This document shows, one piece after another, positions 46,261-57,199 of a stretch of DNA of 64,000 nt (the first letter of the stretch is position 1; each line of letters opens with the position of its first letter). The position numbers and the translations under genes were made by a program. The notes below the pieces were generated by a model, which saw nothing but the letters and a program-made list of their open reading frames with translations, made no database searches and was not told where the DNA came from. This DNA comes from Heloderma charlesbogerti (Eukaryota; Chordata; Lepidosauria; Squamata; Helodermatidae), in the NCBI GenBank assembly GCA_026122225.1, contig JANEZZ010001570.1:5146001-5210000 (forward strand), read 5' to 3'.

Positions 46261-47039
46261 TACAATTCAGAGACCAATCCCTGTCTTCATCTACACCCGC
46301 CCACCTATACCCCACTCTGGTGCCATGGTGTCACCTGAAGCAGGTTGCTACACCCTGATCCATGGTAGGGCTTGTTAACATGTGGTTATGTCACAAATGA
46401 AGGCATCTGCAATATTGGCCACTAAATCCAAAAAGGATTTAGAGGGTGGTTTGAGGGAGAAGGTGGGAAGGAGAGATAAGAAGGAAGGATAGGACTATAT
46501 GCAAGGATAACTGTGAAATTGTTTTGCGCTTTGCATATGATTGCTTAAGAAATTGTTCAATTCAATTTTACTACGGTCGTAGACCAACAAGTTAAAAGAC
46601 AGTTTCAGTTACAACATTTATATAAACTATCCAATTTTAAAATCAAAAGAAAAAAATAACTAAAACCAAGTTAAAATAGTCTCCATTGCAATGTTTAAAC
46701 GAAAGGACAAAATCACGTATATAAAACAGAAAATCTCATAAACTTCTGCCTGCCCCCACAGGGGTAAAAAGAAAAGAAAAGTGTAGCATTTACTCTAGAT
46801 CAAAAATAAAACAAGAATAGGCTTAGCTACATACTACGCATTTAACATAATGTGTAAGTTGGCAATGGTGCTCCAGCTTTCTTTCTGTTCCTGCTGGGAA
46901 TGGCACTAGAATGACAAGTCCCAGGATCCCCAGTGGGAAATGTATGTCAGGCATGTCAGCTTCTACCAGGCAGAAGTCTCTATGTCTGGAGAGGGAATTC
47001 CACACCAGGGGACCACCCATACAAGAGGCTGTCTCTGCA

Positions 47040-48580
47040 GGTGACTGAACCTGAGCTGGATATCGTAGAGAGTGAAGTCAAGTGGGCCTTAGGAAGCATT
47101 ACTAACAACAAAGCTAGCAGAGATGACAGTATTCCAGCTGAGCTATTTAAAATCCTAAAAGATGATGCTGTTAAAGTGCTGCATTTAATATGCCAACAAA
47201 TTTGGAACACTCAACAATGGCCGCAAGACTGGAAAAGGTCAGTTTACATTCCAATTCCAAAGAAGGGCAACGCCAAAGAGTGTTCAAACTACCGCACAAT
47301 TGCACTCATTTCACATGCCAGGAAGGTTATGCTCAAAATCCTACAAGCTAGGCTTCAGCAGTATGCGAACTGAGAACTACTGGAAGTACAAACTGGGTTT
47401 CGAAGAGGCAGAGCAACTAGAGATCAAATCGCCAACGTTCGCTGGATCATGGAGAAAGCAAGAGAATTCCAGAAAAACGTCTATTTCTGCTTCATTGACT
47501 ACGCTAAAGCCTTTGATTGTGTGGATCACAACAAACTGGCAAATTCTTAAAGTGATGGGAGTACCAGACCACCTTACCTGTCTCCTGAGAAACCTGTACG
47601 AGGGTCAAGAAGCAACAGTAAGAACCAGACATGGAACAACCGAGTGGTTCAAAATTGGGAAAGGACTATGACAAGGCTGCATATTGTCACCCTGCTTATT
47701 TAACTTATATGCAGAGTACATCATGAGAAACGCTGGGTTTGATGAATCACAGGTCAGAATTAAGATTGCTGGGAGAATTATCAACAACCTCCGATATGCA
47801 GACGATACCACCCTAATGGCAGAAAGTGAAGAGGATCTAAAGAGCCTCTTGTTGAGGGTGAAAGAGGAGAGTGCAAAAGCTGGTTTGAAACTCAACATTA
47901 AAAAAACGAAGATCATGGCATCTGGCCCCATCACTTCCTGGCATATAGAAGGGGAAGAAATGGAAGCAGTGACAGATTTTACTTTCTTGGGCTCCAAGAT
48001 CACCGCAGACGGTGACTGTAGCCATGAAATTAAAAGACGCTTGCTCCTTGGGAGGAAAGCTATGGCAAACCTAGACAGCATAGTAAGAAGCAGAGACATC
48101 ACCTTGCCGACAAAGGTCCGTCCAATCAAAGCTATGGTTTTCCCAGTAGTAATGTATGGCTGTGAGAGCTGGACTATAAGGAAGGCTGAGCGCCGAAGAA
48201 TTGATGCTTTCGAACCGTGGTGCTGGAGAAGACTCTTACGAGTCCCCTGGACTGCAAGGAGGTCAAATCAGTCAATCCTAAAGGAAATCAACCCTGAGTG
48301 CTCATTGGAAGGACAGATCCTGAAGCTGAAGCTCAAATATTTTGGCCACCTAATGTGAAGAGAAAACTCTCTGGAAAAGACCCTGATGCTGGGAAAGACT
48401 GAAGGCAAAAGGAGAAGGGGACGTCAGAGGATGAGATGGCTAGATAGCATCACCGATGCAATGAATATGAACTTGAGCACACTCCAGGAGAGAGCGCAGG
48501 ACAGGAAGGCCTGGCGTGCTATGGTCCATGGGGTCACGAAGAGTCGGTCACGACTGAACGACTGAACAACAACAACAAGC
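47040..48580 (+). mobile_element. BovB-type LINE, 5'-truncated
   Basis: Encodes reverse transcriptase and C-terminus of an RTE/BovB polyprotein: EVKWALGSITNNKAS, IPIPKKGNAKECSNYR, YADDTTLMAESEE (47799 onward), YGCESWTIRKAERRRIDAF, RSNQSILKEINPECSLEG and a gggtcacgaagagtcggtca end followed by (aac)n at 48566-48579. Frame breaks near 47370, 47530 and 47670 and a stop at 48356. It is of a different subfamily from 39673-42900 and closer to the ruminant BovB pattern (VHGVTKSRS-type ending). Confidence 0.9.
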
Positions 48581-49454
48581 TATTGTTCTCCTATCAATTA
48601 TTTTCTTTATCACTAGATGTAGTCTGTTTTAAGGTTTGCAGCTTAAGTGGTTGTTTTTATAGTCTCCAGATGGAACAAAACAGATTGTATAAATTAGGTT
48701 TTCAACATATGAACACTACAGTAAAAAAAAGCTTAATAAATAGTCTTTCGAGTAAGCTGTAAGAAATCAATATATTCATATGAAAAGGCTGAAAATCAAT
48801 GTCATAAAAAGGAAGAAAATCAGCCATAATTGCCTTCATTTCAGAAAAAGCTCATTTATCTTCTTATTTTAGCCCCAGAGCATACTAAGCTTTTGATATA
48901 TTAATTAAAAAGTTGAAATGTGTTAATTATTTTCTTTTTGATGTAGATCATACTGCTCAATTTTCTCCTCTAATCATTTAGATCAATTTCGTTTTGAAAT
49001 AAAGTCAATGATGAGATGAAATAACCATGTAAAACACAGAGAAGATGGAGAGATATCCTCCCCGTAATTCTATACACTTCAGATGAGACTTTGGAGTCTA
49101 GGAAATTGTAATCAGTTTGTTTCATCTGTTGTTTATTCACCTTCCACCACACTTGATTCCCAAATCTGGAGGCATATCTAAATAGGCCATAACGTGCTCT
49201 CCTTCTCACATTGTCCCCTGGATTTCCTCCATTATCCCTGATTAATTTCCCTGTCTACTACTGTCCCTCTTCACCTTCACCTGGACCATGTCTCCATGAC
49301 AATGGAAGGAGAAGCAAAGGGAAGCTTACCCAGATTTTTTCAAGGAATAGGCTTTGGTGTGCTTTGGTCCATGCAGGGCTCCACGAGTGAGTTCACTGCT
49401 CTAGTATAAGTTGCTTCACAGAACATATTTCTGGGTGGGGTGGGGGATTGGAGT

Positions 49455-49520
49455 AAACATCATCAAACTGGCAGGGGCTGCTCAACTAATAAGAAAGCCT
49501 CCCCCCACCCGTCCAGGCTC
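49455..49520 (-). repeat. Interspersed family D, fragment
   Basis: catcaaactggcaggggctg and ctcaactaataagaaagcct are the reverse complement of the block at 37000-37066. Confidence 0.5.
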
Positions 49521-49689
49521 TCCTTTTTCCTTTCTCTGATACTCCCGTAAAGCGATGGATGGAAGCTTAGCCTCATTGACCACAATGGGAGTTACTTCTG
49601 AGGAGACCCCTTCCCCAAGCTATGCCCTGGTCCGCCAATTTCCCCCCTCCCCCTCTAAAACCACTATCTCACTTTGTCACTATTGTGCT

Positions 49690-50110
49690 GCGCTAATGTA
49701 CAATAGTGACATAGTGAGAGATAGGGGGCATAGCTCTTGCTAGACAAATGTATGATAGTGACCTAGTGAAATTAAAAACCCCTTTGTAGGTGTGATTTTT
49801 TTAACCTTCATTTCTGGATGCATTTGCTCACGCAGGTTCTCTATCGTGGGATAGCACAATTGCACGATAGCCAAATGTGTGATAGAGGCATAGAGACATG
49901 AAAGAAATCACCCATCCAGAAAGGAAGAAGTTAAAAAAAATCCCACCTATATAGGGGTTTGCAATGTCACTTGGTCACTATCACACATTTGTCCAGCAAT
50001 AGCTAGTGGCATAGTCAGGTAGTGAGATAGGGGATATAGGTATTGCTGGACAAATGCAAGGTAGTGACATACTGAGTTAGCGAGATGGAGGGGAGGTGTA
50101 GGTCTTGCCG
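49690..50110. repeat. Foldback repeat with arms around 49866
   Basis: Left arm 49731-49820 (agacaaatgtatgatagtga ... aacccctttgtaggtgtg ... catttctggatg) pairs with right arm 49912-50003 (catccagaaaggaag ... cacctatataggggttt ... gtcactatcacacatttgtc). Extra direct copies of gacatagtgaga/gtagtgagatag follow at 50010-50090. Confidence 0.7.
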
Positions 50111-50199
50111 ACAAAAGCACTATTTCGATTTAACACTTTAATTTTTTTAAAGAAGTTAGAGGCTGCCCCGGAGCACACCTATACTTTGTGGGGATGGCC

Positions 50200-50475
50200 A
50201 CTGGAATTTAGTGGTAGGCAAAGTGAAGCAAATGGCATGAGGTAGTGCAGAACTCTGATGGCCAGCGCTGAAATGGCGGAAACAGCGGGGAAACACAGGC
50301 GGGGAAAACACTGGGGAAACACCCCTTGACTAGGGTCAGTGAGGTGAAAGACACACCCATGGGCAGGGCTATCATGCCAGAGTAAATGCAGAGGGTGATG
50401 CATACAAAAACAGAAGTGCAGGCAAACTGAATTAAGGAAAATAATCGGACTAAAAGTAATCTCAGAAGAACCATT
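50200..50475 (-). repeat. Interspersed family E, copy 2
   Basis: Reverse-complement relative of 35170-35380: ggtgaaagacacacccatggg, ggctatcatgccagagtaaa, agagggtgatgc and acagaagtgcag appear in mirrored order. Confidence 0.5.
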
Positions 50476-50652
50476 TTTTTGGTGCAAAACTCCGGGGTGG
50501 CTATGAAATGGCCACGACATCATGTATCCCTAATGACATCCAAATGCAGCCAGCTCAGAGTAAGTTGCTCATGGAGACACCCCCCTGGAGGCAGAGCCCT
50601 TCCCTACATAATTTGAACTTTCTGGCAGGCTATTACTTTCCAGCCATCACTG

Positions 50653-51031
50653 AGAGCGTCTCTACATGAAGCAAAAATCCCTCACCCTTACTGGGACTTC
50701 TTCCAGAGTTTTTGTGGGATTATGATCAGGACAATACACGTGCTTCCCCCCTTCTTTTTGACCATTTCCTTTGTGGCAAGTTCCATATGTTTCATTTATA
50801 CAGCCAGTAGATGGTGCCACGATATTGTGTGATTCTGGAAACGCACAACCTCTTTGATGGTGGCTTATATTTATAACTGCATTTTTGAAGATTTTTTTTT
50901 AAAAGGTGGAATAAAGCTTAAAAATGACAGAAGAGGCACCAGAGGGTAATGACATTGTGAAAAGGACCCACAAACTTCTGTGAGTGACTGACCATGAGTG
51001 CATGATAAAAGCTTCTTGTGAAGAGGCCCTG
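50653..51031. repeat. MITE-like element (family F)
   Basis: Ends gcgtctctacatgaagc and gcttcttgtgaagaggccc are roughly inverted. The segment aggacccacaaacttctgtg... gataaaagcttcttgtg is shared with 62720-62790. A natural A/T-rich interior. Confidence 0.45.
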
Positions 51032-51199
51032 AGAGATTTATTATGGACCCAGATTTCTGGTTCCAGTGGAAAAGGGAGTAGGAACAGTAGGTCACATGGG
51101 TTTCCTTTCTAAGAAATGGCATCACTTCATATGTAGGAGAGATGCACACATGAAACCAATTTATAGGTGTGCAACTTTAGTGATGCCATCTCTTCAAAG

Positions 51200-51700
51200 G
51201 CTACTGCAAGTAGGGATGGGGGAGAATTCTGCCATGGACCCCAATGAGGCTGGATTCCAAGAATCCAGCCCCATTGGGGCCCATGGCAGAACAGAGCACT
51301 CACCGTAGTGGATGCCATTTGCGTCCCTGTTCACATGATAGGCTACGCAAATATTTTTTTACATGATAGGCTATGCAAATATATTTGCATAGCCTATCAC
51401 GTCAAAAAACAGGGACGCAAATGGCATAGTGGACGCCATTTGCGGCCGTAAAGCTGGTAGATTAACCTAAATGCAGCCATAAATGGCTGCATTTAGGCTA
51501 ATTTACCAGCTTTACGGCCGCACATGGTGCCCACGATGCCATTTGCGTCTGGAGACTTAGCACAGTGATACGGCACGGCAATGGCTGCCGGCCATCTCGC
51601 CATTCGCCAGCAATGCGGAGCTGGTGGCCGGCTCTGCAGGATCAACACGGAGTGGAGCTGGCCTGGACGGATTCCAGGGGGAGGGACTGTCTTCAAGACA
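51200..51700. repeat. Cluster of nested hairpins (family B, copy 2)
   Basis: Three consecutive hairpins: 51229-51289 (ctgccatggacccca arms), 51314-51425 (gccatttgcgtccctgtt paired with aacagggacgcaaatggc, containing an inner hairpin at 51364-51399) and 51442-51521 (80 nt, gcggccgtaaagctggta arms, almost perfect). The GC-rich segment at 51570-51690 matches 45755-45870. Confidence 0.7.
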
Positions 51701-51797
51701 GTCAAGGCTGGAGTTCAAGACATCTTAATGACTGTCTTCAAGACAGGTGACTTCAAGACACCTTAATGACTGTCTTCAAGACAGGTGTCAAGGCTGG
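51685..51797 (+). repeat. Tandem repeat of a gactgtcttcaagacag palindrome
   Basis: The 17-mer occurs at 51685-51701, 51730-51746 and 51768-51784, separated by 28 and 21 bp, with related acttcaagac between. Each copy is itself nearly palindromic (gtcttcaagac). Confidence 0.8.
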
Positions 51798-54453
51798 AGT
51801 TCAACAATAGGAGCATATTGCAGAAGGTTGACTGGGTAACTGACCAGATATCGCTCTTGCTATCCTGCACATTCACGTTTTGCTGAATTTTGACCCCCAC
51901 CTTTGCCTTTGGGGAATGCATTTTAAGCAGTCCATTAGAAACTGAATTGCTTGTTCTAGTCTTGCATGTTGCTCTCAGCCCCACTCCTGTGCCTTTCTCC
52001 CACCTTTGCTGAAGCTGGGGGTGAAGATGCCTGGTTTTGTGGCTGTGTCTCAAAATGGAGTCAGTTCTGTTCACTCAAAAGAGAGCTACTTCATAACACC
52101 TTCTTCCTTGAAGAGTTGAGAGTCTTCCTTCCACTTGATACCATGCCTCTCCAGATCTCTGGGATTGCAGGGTATAGGATGGATCACCAGCATTTCCCTT
52201 TGCCCTTCATGCCATACTGTAAATGCAAGATTGTAGTTAATTTGTGGATGCAGTGTCACCGTCAAGGGTAGCCATGATTGGACACCTGTTGAGGGCCCAC
52301 ACCCCAGCAGGGGACCACTGAAAAGAGCCCCTGGAGTTCAATATTGCAACCTGCTTGATCACTACTTCTCTCTCTAGCTCAGACGGTGGTACTGAGGAGG
52401 AGCAGTAGATGCCCCAGCCTATTTGCTCATTGGCTCTCTGCCTGTCAAGCACATAACTCAAGCCTGTCAAGCGCACAATGATGAGGAAGTGGAGGAGGAG
52501 CAATAGCAGCTGGTGACAATGGTGGTGAGAAGGTAGAGTCACTGAGGGAGGGGCCCATTGAGGGTGTCTTGCCCAAGGGCCCTCAGAAGCCTGGAGGCAG
52601 CAATGTGTGGATGTATTTATGGGCAAGATCACTGACTTTGCTTGTACCCTGAGTGAGTGTCAAGCCGGATGAAACAGCAGCTTTACTGCTAACTCAGTTT
52701 GTCCTATTCAGATCCTTAATGCAACAGAAGATGATATTGAGCCCAGGAGGAAATATAGCTCATTCCATTTATAGAAGATAGCTAGTTTATTTTACATGAT
52801 GCGTGGATTCTATAAATAAAAGTGTATGTTCAAAATCAAATTACAGGATTCGCTCTCATGTTTTCCATATAAATATAGACTGTCGGACCCCATCAGTGTT
52901 GGGAGTTTTCTCAAATGCCTGTTACTGGAGATTTTATTTACCATGTGGACACCAGTTTGGGACGACTGCTTGGATTTCATACCCACCTAAAGTTGGAGAC
53001 AAATCCAGTAACAATTGGATAAGAAAATGGGAAAATCATTATGCTTGTTTGTCCCAACTGTCCTAGGTGTAAAATGAAACCTATATGACACCTAGCAGAG
53101 CTTAATCCATTTACATCTGTTCCTCCTCCTCCATTCCATCTTATGATTTTAACCCATACAGACTTCATGACTTGGTTTTCACGATCACCATAGCCCACTG
53201 TGGCCAACACCAACAACCCACCCTTACCCGGTTCACACAACATGACAAGCCATAACTCTGGTGGTGAAGTATACAGAAACTGAAAGGACAATAGGTGTGA
53301 GACAGCATCCCAGGAACATCTTTTGCTGCTTCATGGAATGTGATCATATCAGCTGGCAGCAGGGGCTGGATTTAGTTAGTAGGTATCAATGCATTTCAAT
53401 GTATCTAAAATGGATTTCTATGTCATAAAAGAGCAACCCTATTGCATATCCCAGTCTTAAGGAAAGGTCATGGTCAGTACTATAAAATCACTGTACTTTA
53501 GGGATGCTGACGTTTTACAGTCCCTAGAAAGGTATTGTCAATCTTATATTTTTATAGCTTCTTCCCATCTCAAGCTCTGTAGCCTTTCTTATTCATAGAT
53601 ATGGGCAGCATGTTTTGGATATACAAATGTGGTTTCTTTATCATGACCTTTTTGTGGCAAAAGAGAGAAAAGGTTGGAGTCACAGGCCCATAACACAAAT
53701 TTGTATGTGTTTACATACATAGATAGATATGTGGTGTGCACTGACCCACGCTTCGATGCTTTGGAAAACATCCTGCTCAGATCAATTTGGAGTTGGTCCA
53801 CTTTGACTTGGTACCAAATCGGAGCCAAGGTTCAGAAGGGTATCATGTTTGCCAAACTGTAGGAAGTTAGCCACAGGGGGTTTTGTGCAAGACCAGCCTT
53901 GACATTTTGAGGGTCTCTAAAGGAGGACACACTTATCTCCCTATGTTCCTTGTGAACTATTGTTCTGAAAATTACAGACAGCCTAGAGATGTCACTAAGT
54001 AAGAAACCAGCACAGTTTTAGAAGGATAGGTGCAGCAGTTCATTTGGAAGGGGAGTTCTCCAGTTTGGGGCATGGAGTGATTTGCTTTCCCTTCCCTTTA
54101 CCCCCCCCCCATGGTTTTTTGATAAATTTGTATGAAAACAGCACAGGTCATAGAGGCTTCCGCAGGCAAGGAACCTGCAAAGTTTCAGATGGGTAAGACC
54201 AGGGGCTAGGGAATTATGATGCTTGAAATCCCATTTAAGGCTATTTTATAGTGAAGCATGGTGGCATTGAAAGGATGGCTATCTCATGATCCCATCCTTG
54301 CCCTTCCCCGAAGCGCAGTGATTGTAGCTCATGGTAAAATGTGCTCTAGGATTAGGAGGTGGATCTGTCAGTCACTCAACCACAGTTCCTCCCTCCTCCT
54401 GCTGTGTTTGGAGAAGCTAAACCAAAATATGTTATTTTGACATAAAGTCTGCC

Positions 54454-57198
54454 TGTCATGAGTCCTAGCTTTCTCACCGTAGGACAGGATGAAAGAGACA
54501 TAGATTTAGTGACTTGGCTTTATTCAAAGGTGAATGAGGTGACACAGAGTACACTTCAGAAGTCACAGCACTAAAGTTTAGAAGTTATAAATCAGTTACC
54601 TCGCGAGCTAACGGCACATGGCTTAGATTAAGGAACAGTCCAGAAGCAGATACAGAAGTCATAGTCAGACACTTAACTCTTAGAACTAACTTAGGGATTC
54701 AAAGCACTTAGATAGGTTGATGATACAAGATTCAAAAACAGGCTATTGTTCACAATTCAAGAGGAATTACGGTGAGAGCCCCAGACAATAAAGACATTCC
54801 CCAAAGCAGGATCTCCATGCTCAGGAGCCCCAAGCTGACTCGGGTTTAGGGTCAAGAATAGTTGCAGCCCCGCTCCTGGAGTAGTTTCTTTGACAGGATT
54901 GCTACATGGCAGGGGTCCAAGCTGAACCAAGTGCAGGATTCATGAAATAACCAGGGCAGCGAAGCCCCAGCCAAATTGGAACATTCCTAGATGCAAGGTC
55001 CCTGCACAGAGGGGCCATTTAATTGACTTGGATTCTGGATACAGATCAGGAATATGCTGGTTTGTGCTCCAGGTGTTGCAGATGGGAAGACCTGGGTAAA
55101 GGAGTCCTAAACATCAGATAAGGTTTCCCTTAGGGCTTCTACTGAAAAGAGCCCCTGGTAGAACCTGGTCCGGGAGACAGGCCTACAATCAGACAAGGCT
55201 AGAAATACATGTACACAGGCAGAAATCTGGCCTAACAACAGAGTCTACATAAGAATTGTATGGGTGTTGACGCAAACAACAATCCCAAAGTCATTAATAG
55301 TCCAGACCAAAAGGCATTCTGGGTCATCAAAGATGAAAGTACTTGGTTCATGGCAAATAATAATTCAGGATTTATGAAAAGACCAGCATTGTACTCCAAA
55401 GCAGGTTTTGACAATACAAGGTTCAACAGATGAAGGTCTAGAGTGGATGATGAGTTGGAGGGAGGAAGCACTTTAGCAGCTCATTGGATGGGAAGTCCAG
55501 GCAGAATGAGTAGCAGGCAGTAAAGATGGAGCAGCTCTTCCCTGGCAGGGAACCAGACCAGTCCCAAAGTCTTTATGCAGCAATAGCTGCCGGTTTGGAG
55601 TTCTCATATTACAATATCCTCTGGAAGTACGAACAAACTAGGCAGAAAGTATTTGCCAAAGAAAGACTATTGCAGATAGGGAAGTGTTGTTGTTGTTGTT
55701 GTTCAGTCGTTCAGTCATGTCTGACTCTTCGTGACCCCATGGACCATAGCATGCCAGGCCTTCCTGTCCTGCTTTCTCTCCCAAGGTGTGCTCAAGTCCA
55801 TATTCATTGCATCGGTGATGCTATCTAGCCATCTCATCCTCTGCCGTCCCCTTCTCCTTTTGCCTTCAATCGTTCCCAGCATCAGGGTCTTTTCCAGTGA
55901 GGTTTCTCTTCACATTTGGTGGCCAAAATATTTGAGCTTCAGCTCCAGTATCTGTCCTTCCAATGAGCACTCAGGGTTGATTTCCTTTAGGATGGACTGA
56001 TTTGACCTCCTTACAGTCCAGGGCACTCGTAAGAGTTTTCTCCAGCACCACATTTCGAAAGCATCGATTCTTCGGCACTCAGCCTTTCTTATAGTCCAGC
56101 TCTCATAGCAATACGTTGCTACTGGGAAAACCATAGCTGATTATATGAACCTTTGTCAGCAAGGTGATGTCTCTGCTTCTTACTATGCTGTCTAGGTTTG
56201 CCATAGCTTTCCTCCCAAAGAGCAAGTGTCTTTTAATTTCATGGCTACAGTCACCGTCTGCGGTGATCTTGGAGCCCAAGAAAATAAAATCTGTCACTGC
56301 TTCCATTTCTTCCCCTTCTATATGCCAGGAAGTGATGGGGCCAGATGCCATGATTTTAGTTTTTTTAATGTTGAATTTCAAACCAGCACTCTCCACTTTC
56401 ACCCTCAACAAGAGGCTCTTTAGAACCTCTTCGCTTTCTGCCATTAGGGTGGTATCGTCTGCGTATCTGAGGTTGTTGATAATTCTCCTGGCAATCTTAA
56501 TTCCGACCTCTGATTCATCCAACCCAGCGTTTCTCATGATGTACTCTGCATATAAGTTAAATAATCAGGGCGACAATATGCAGCCTTGTTGTACTCCTTT
56601 CCCAGTTTTGAACCAATCCGTTGTTCCATGTCTGGTTCTTACTTTTGCTTCTTGGCCCTCGTACAGGTTTCTCAGGAGACAGGTAAGGTGGTCTGGTACT
56701 CCCATCTCTTTCAGAATTTACCACAGTTTGTTGTGATCCACACAATCAAAGGCTTTAGCGTAGTCAATGAAGCAGAAATAGACTTTTTCTGGAATTCTCT
56801 TGCTTTCTCCATGATGCAGCGAATGTTGGCAATTTGATCTCTAGTTCCTCTTCAAAACCCAGCTTGTACTTCTGGTAGTTCTCGGTTCACATACTGCTGA
56901 AGCCTAGCTTGTAGGACTGTACTAGGCAATAAAAGATGTTGAAACCAGCAAAGCTGTCTCAGGTGTGCTTCAGCTTATAAACAGGTGTGGCCATTAGCTC
57001 ATTATCAGTGATTCTGTCTTGACAAGGGATTTTTGCCCATCAGCAAGTATTATGTTCAAACAGGGCATTTTTGCTGTGTTCTCTTGAGTTGCCCTCTTTT
57101 CTGCCCTCTTTTCTGCATGCTTGGTTCCCATAAAAGATTTCTCAGGTAATAAATCAGAACCCAGCTCAAGGCCAGATTCTGCAGCTGCTGATATGACA
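54454..57198 (-). mobile_element. Possible LTR-like element interrupted by a BovB copy
   Basis: On the minus strand the candidate starts tgtcatatcagcagc (57198) and ends gactcatgaca (54454). A ctgtttataagctgaagc promoter-like block sits at about 56965-56985 and aataaag at about 54520. The BovB copy at 55686-56914 splits it. No convincing target duplication was found at the outer ends, so the call is tentative. Confidence 0.3.
55686..56914 (-). mobile_element. BovB-type LINE, 5'-truncated
   Basis: Same subfamily as 47040-48580, inverted. The minus strand encodes RRIINNLRYADDTTLMAESEE, then FLGSKITADGDCSHEIKR, CWRKLLRVPWTVRRSNQSIL and a tail of aacaacaacaacaa (55686-55703). Frameshifts and stops throughout; a small deletion removes the residues between VKVESA and GLKFN. 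Confidence 0.9.
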
Positions 57199-57199
57199 C

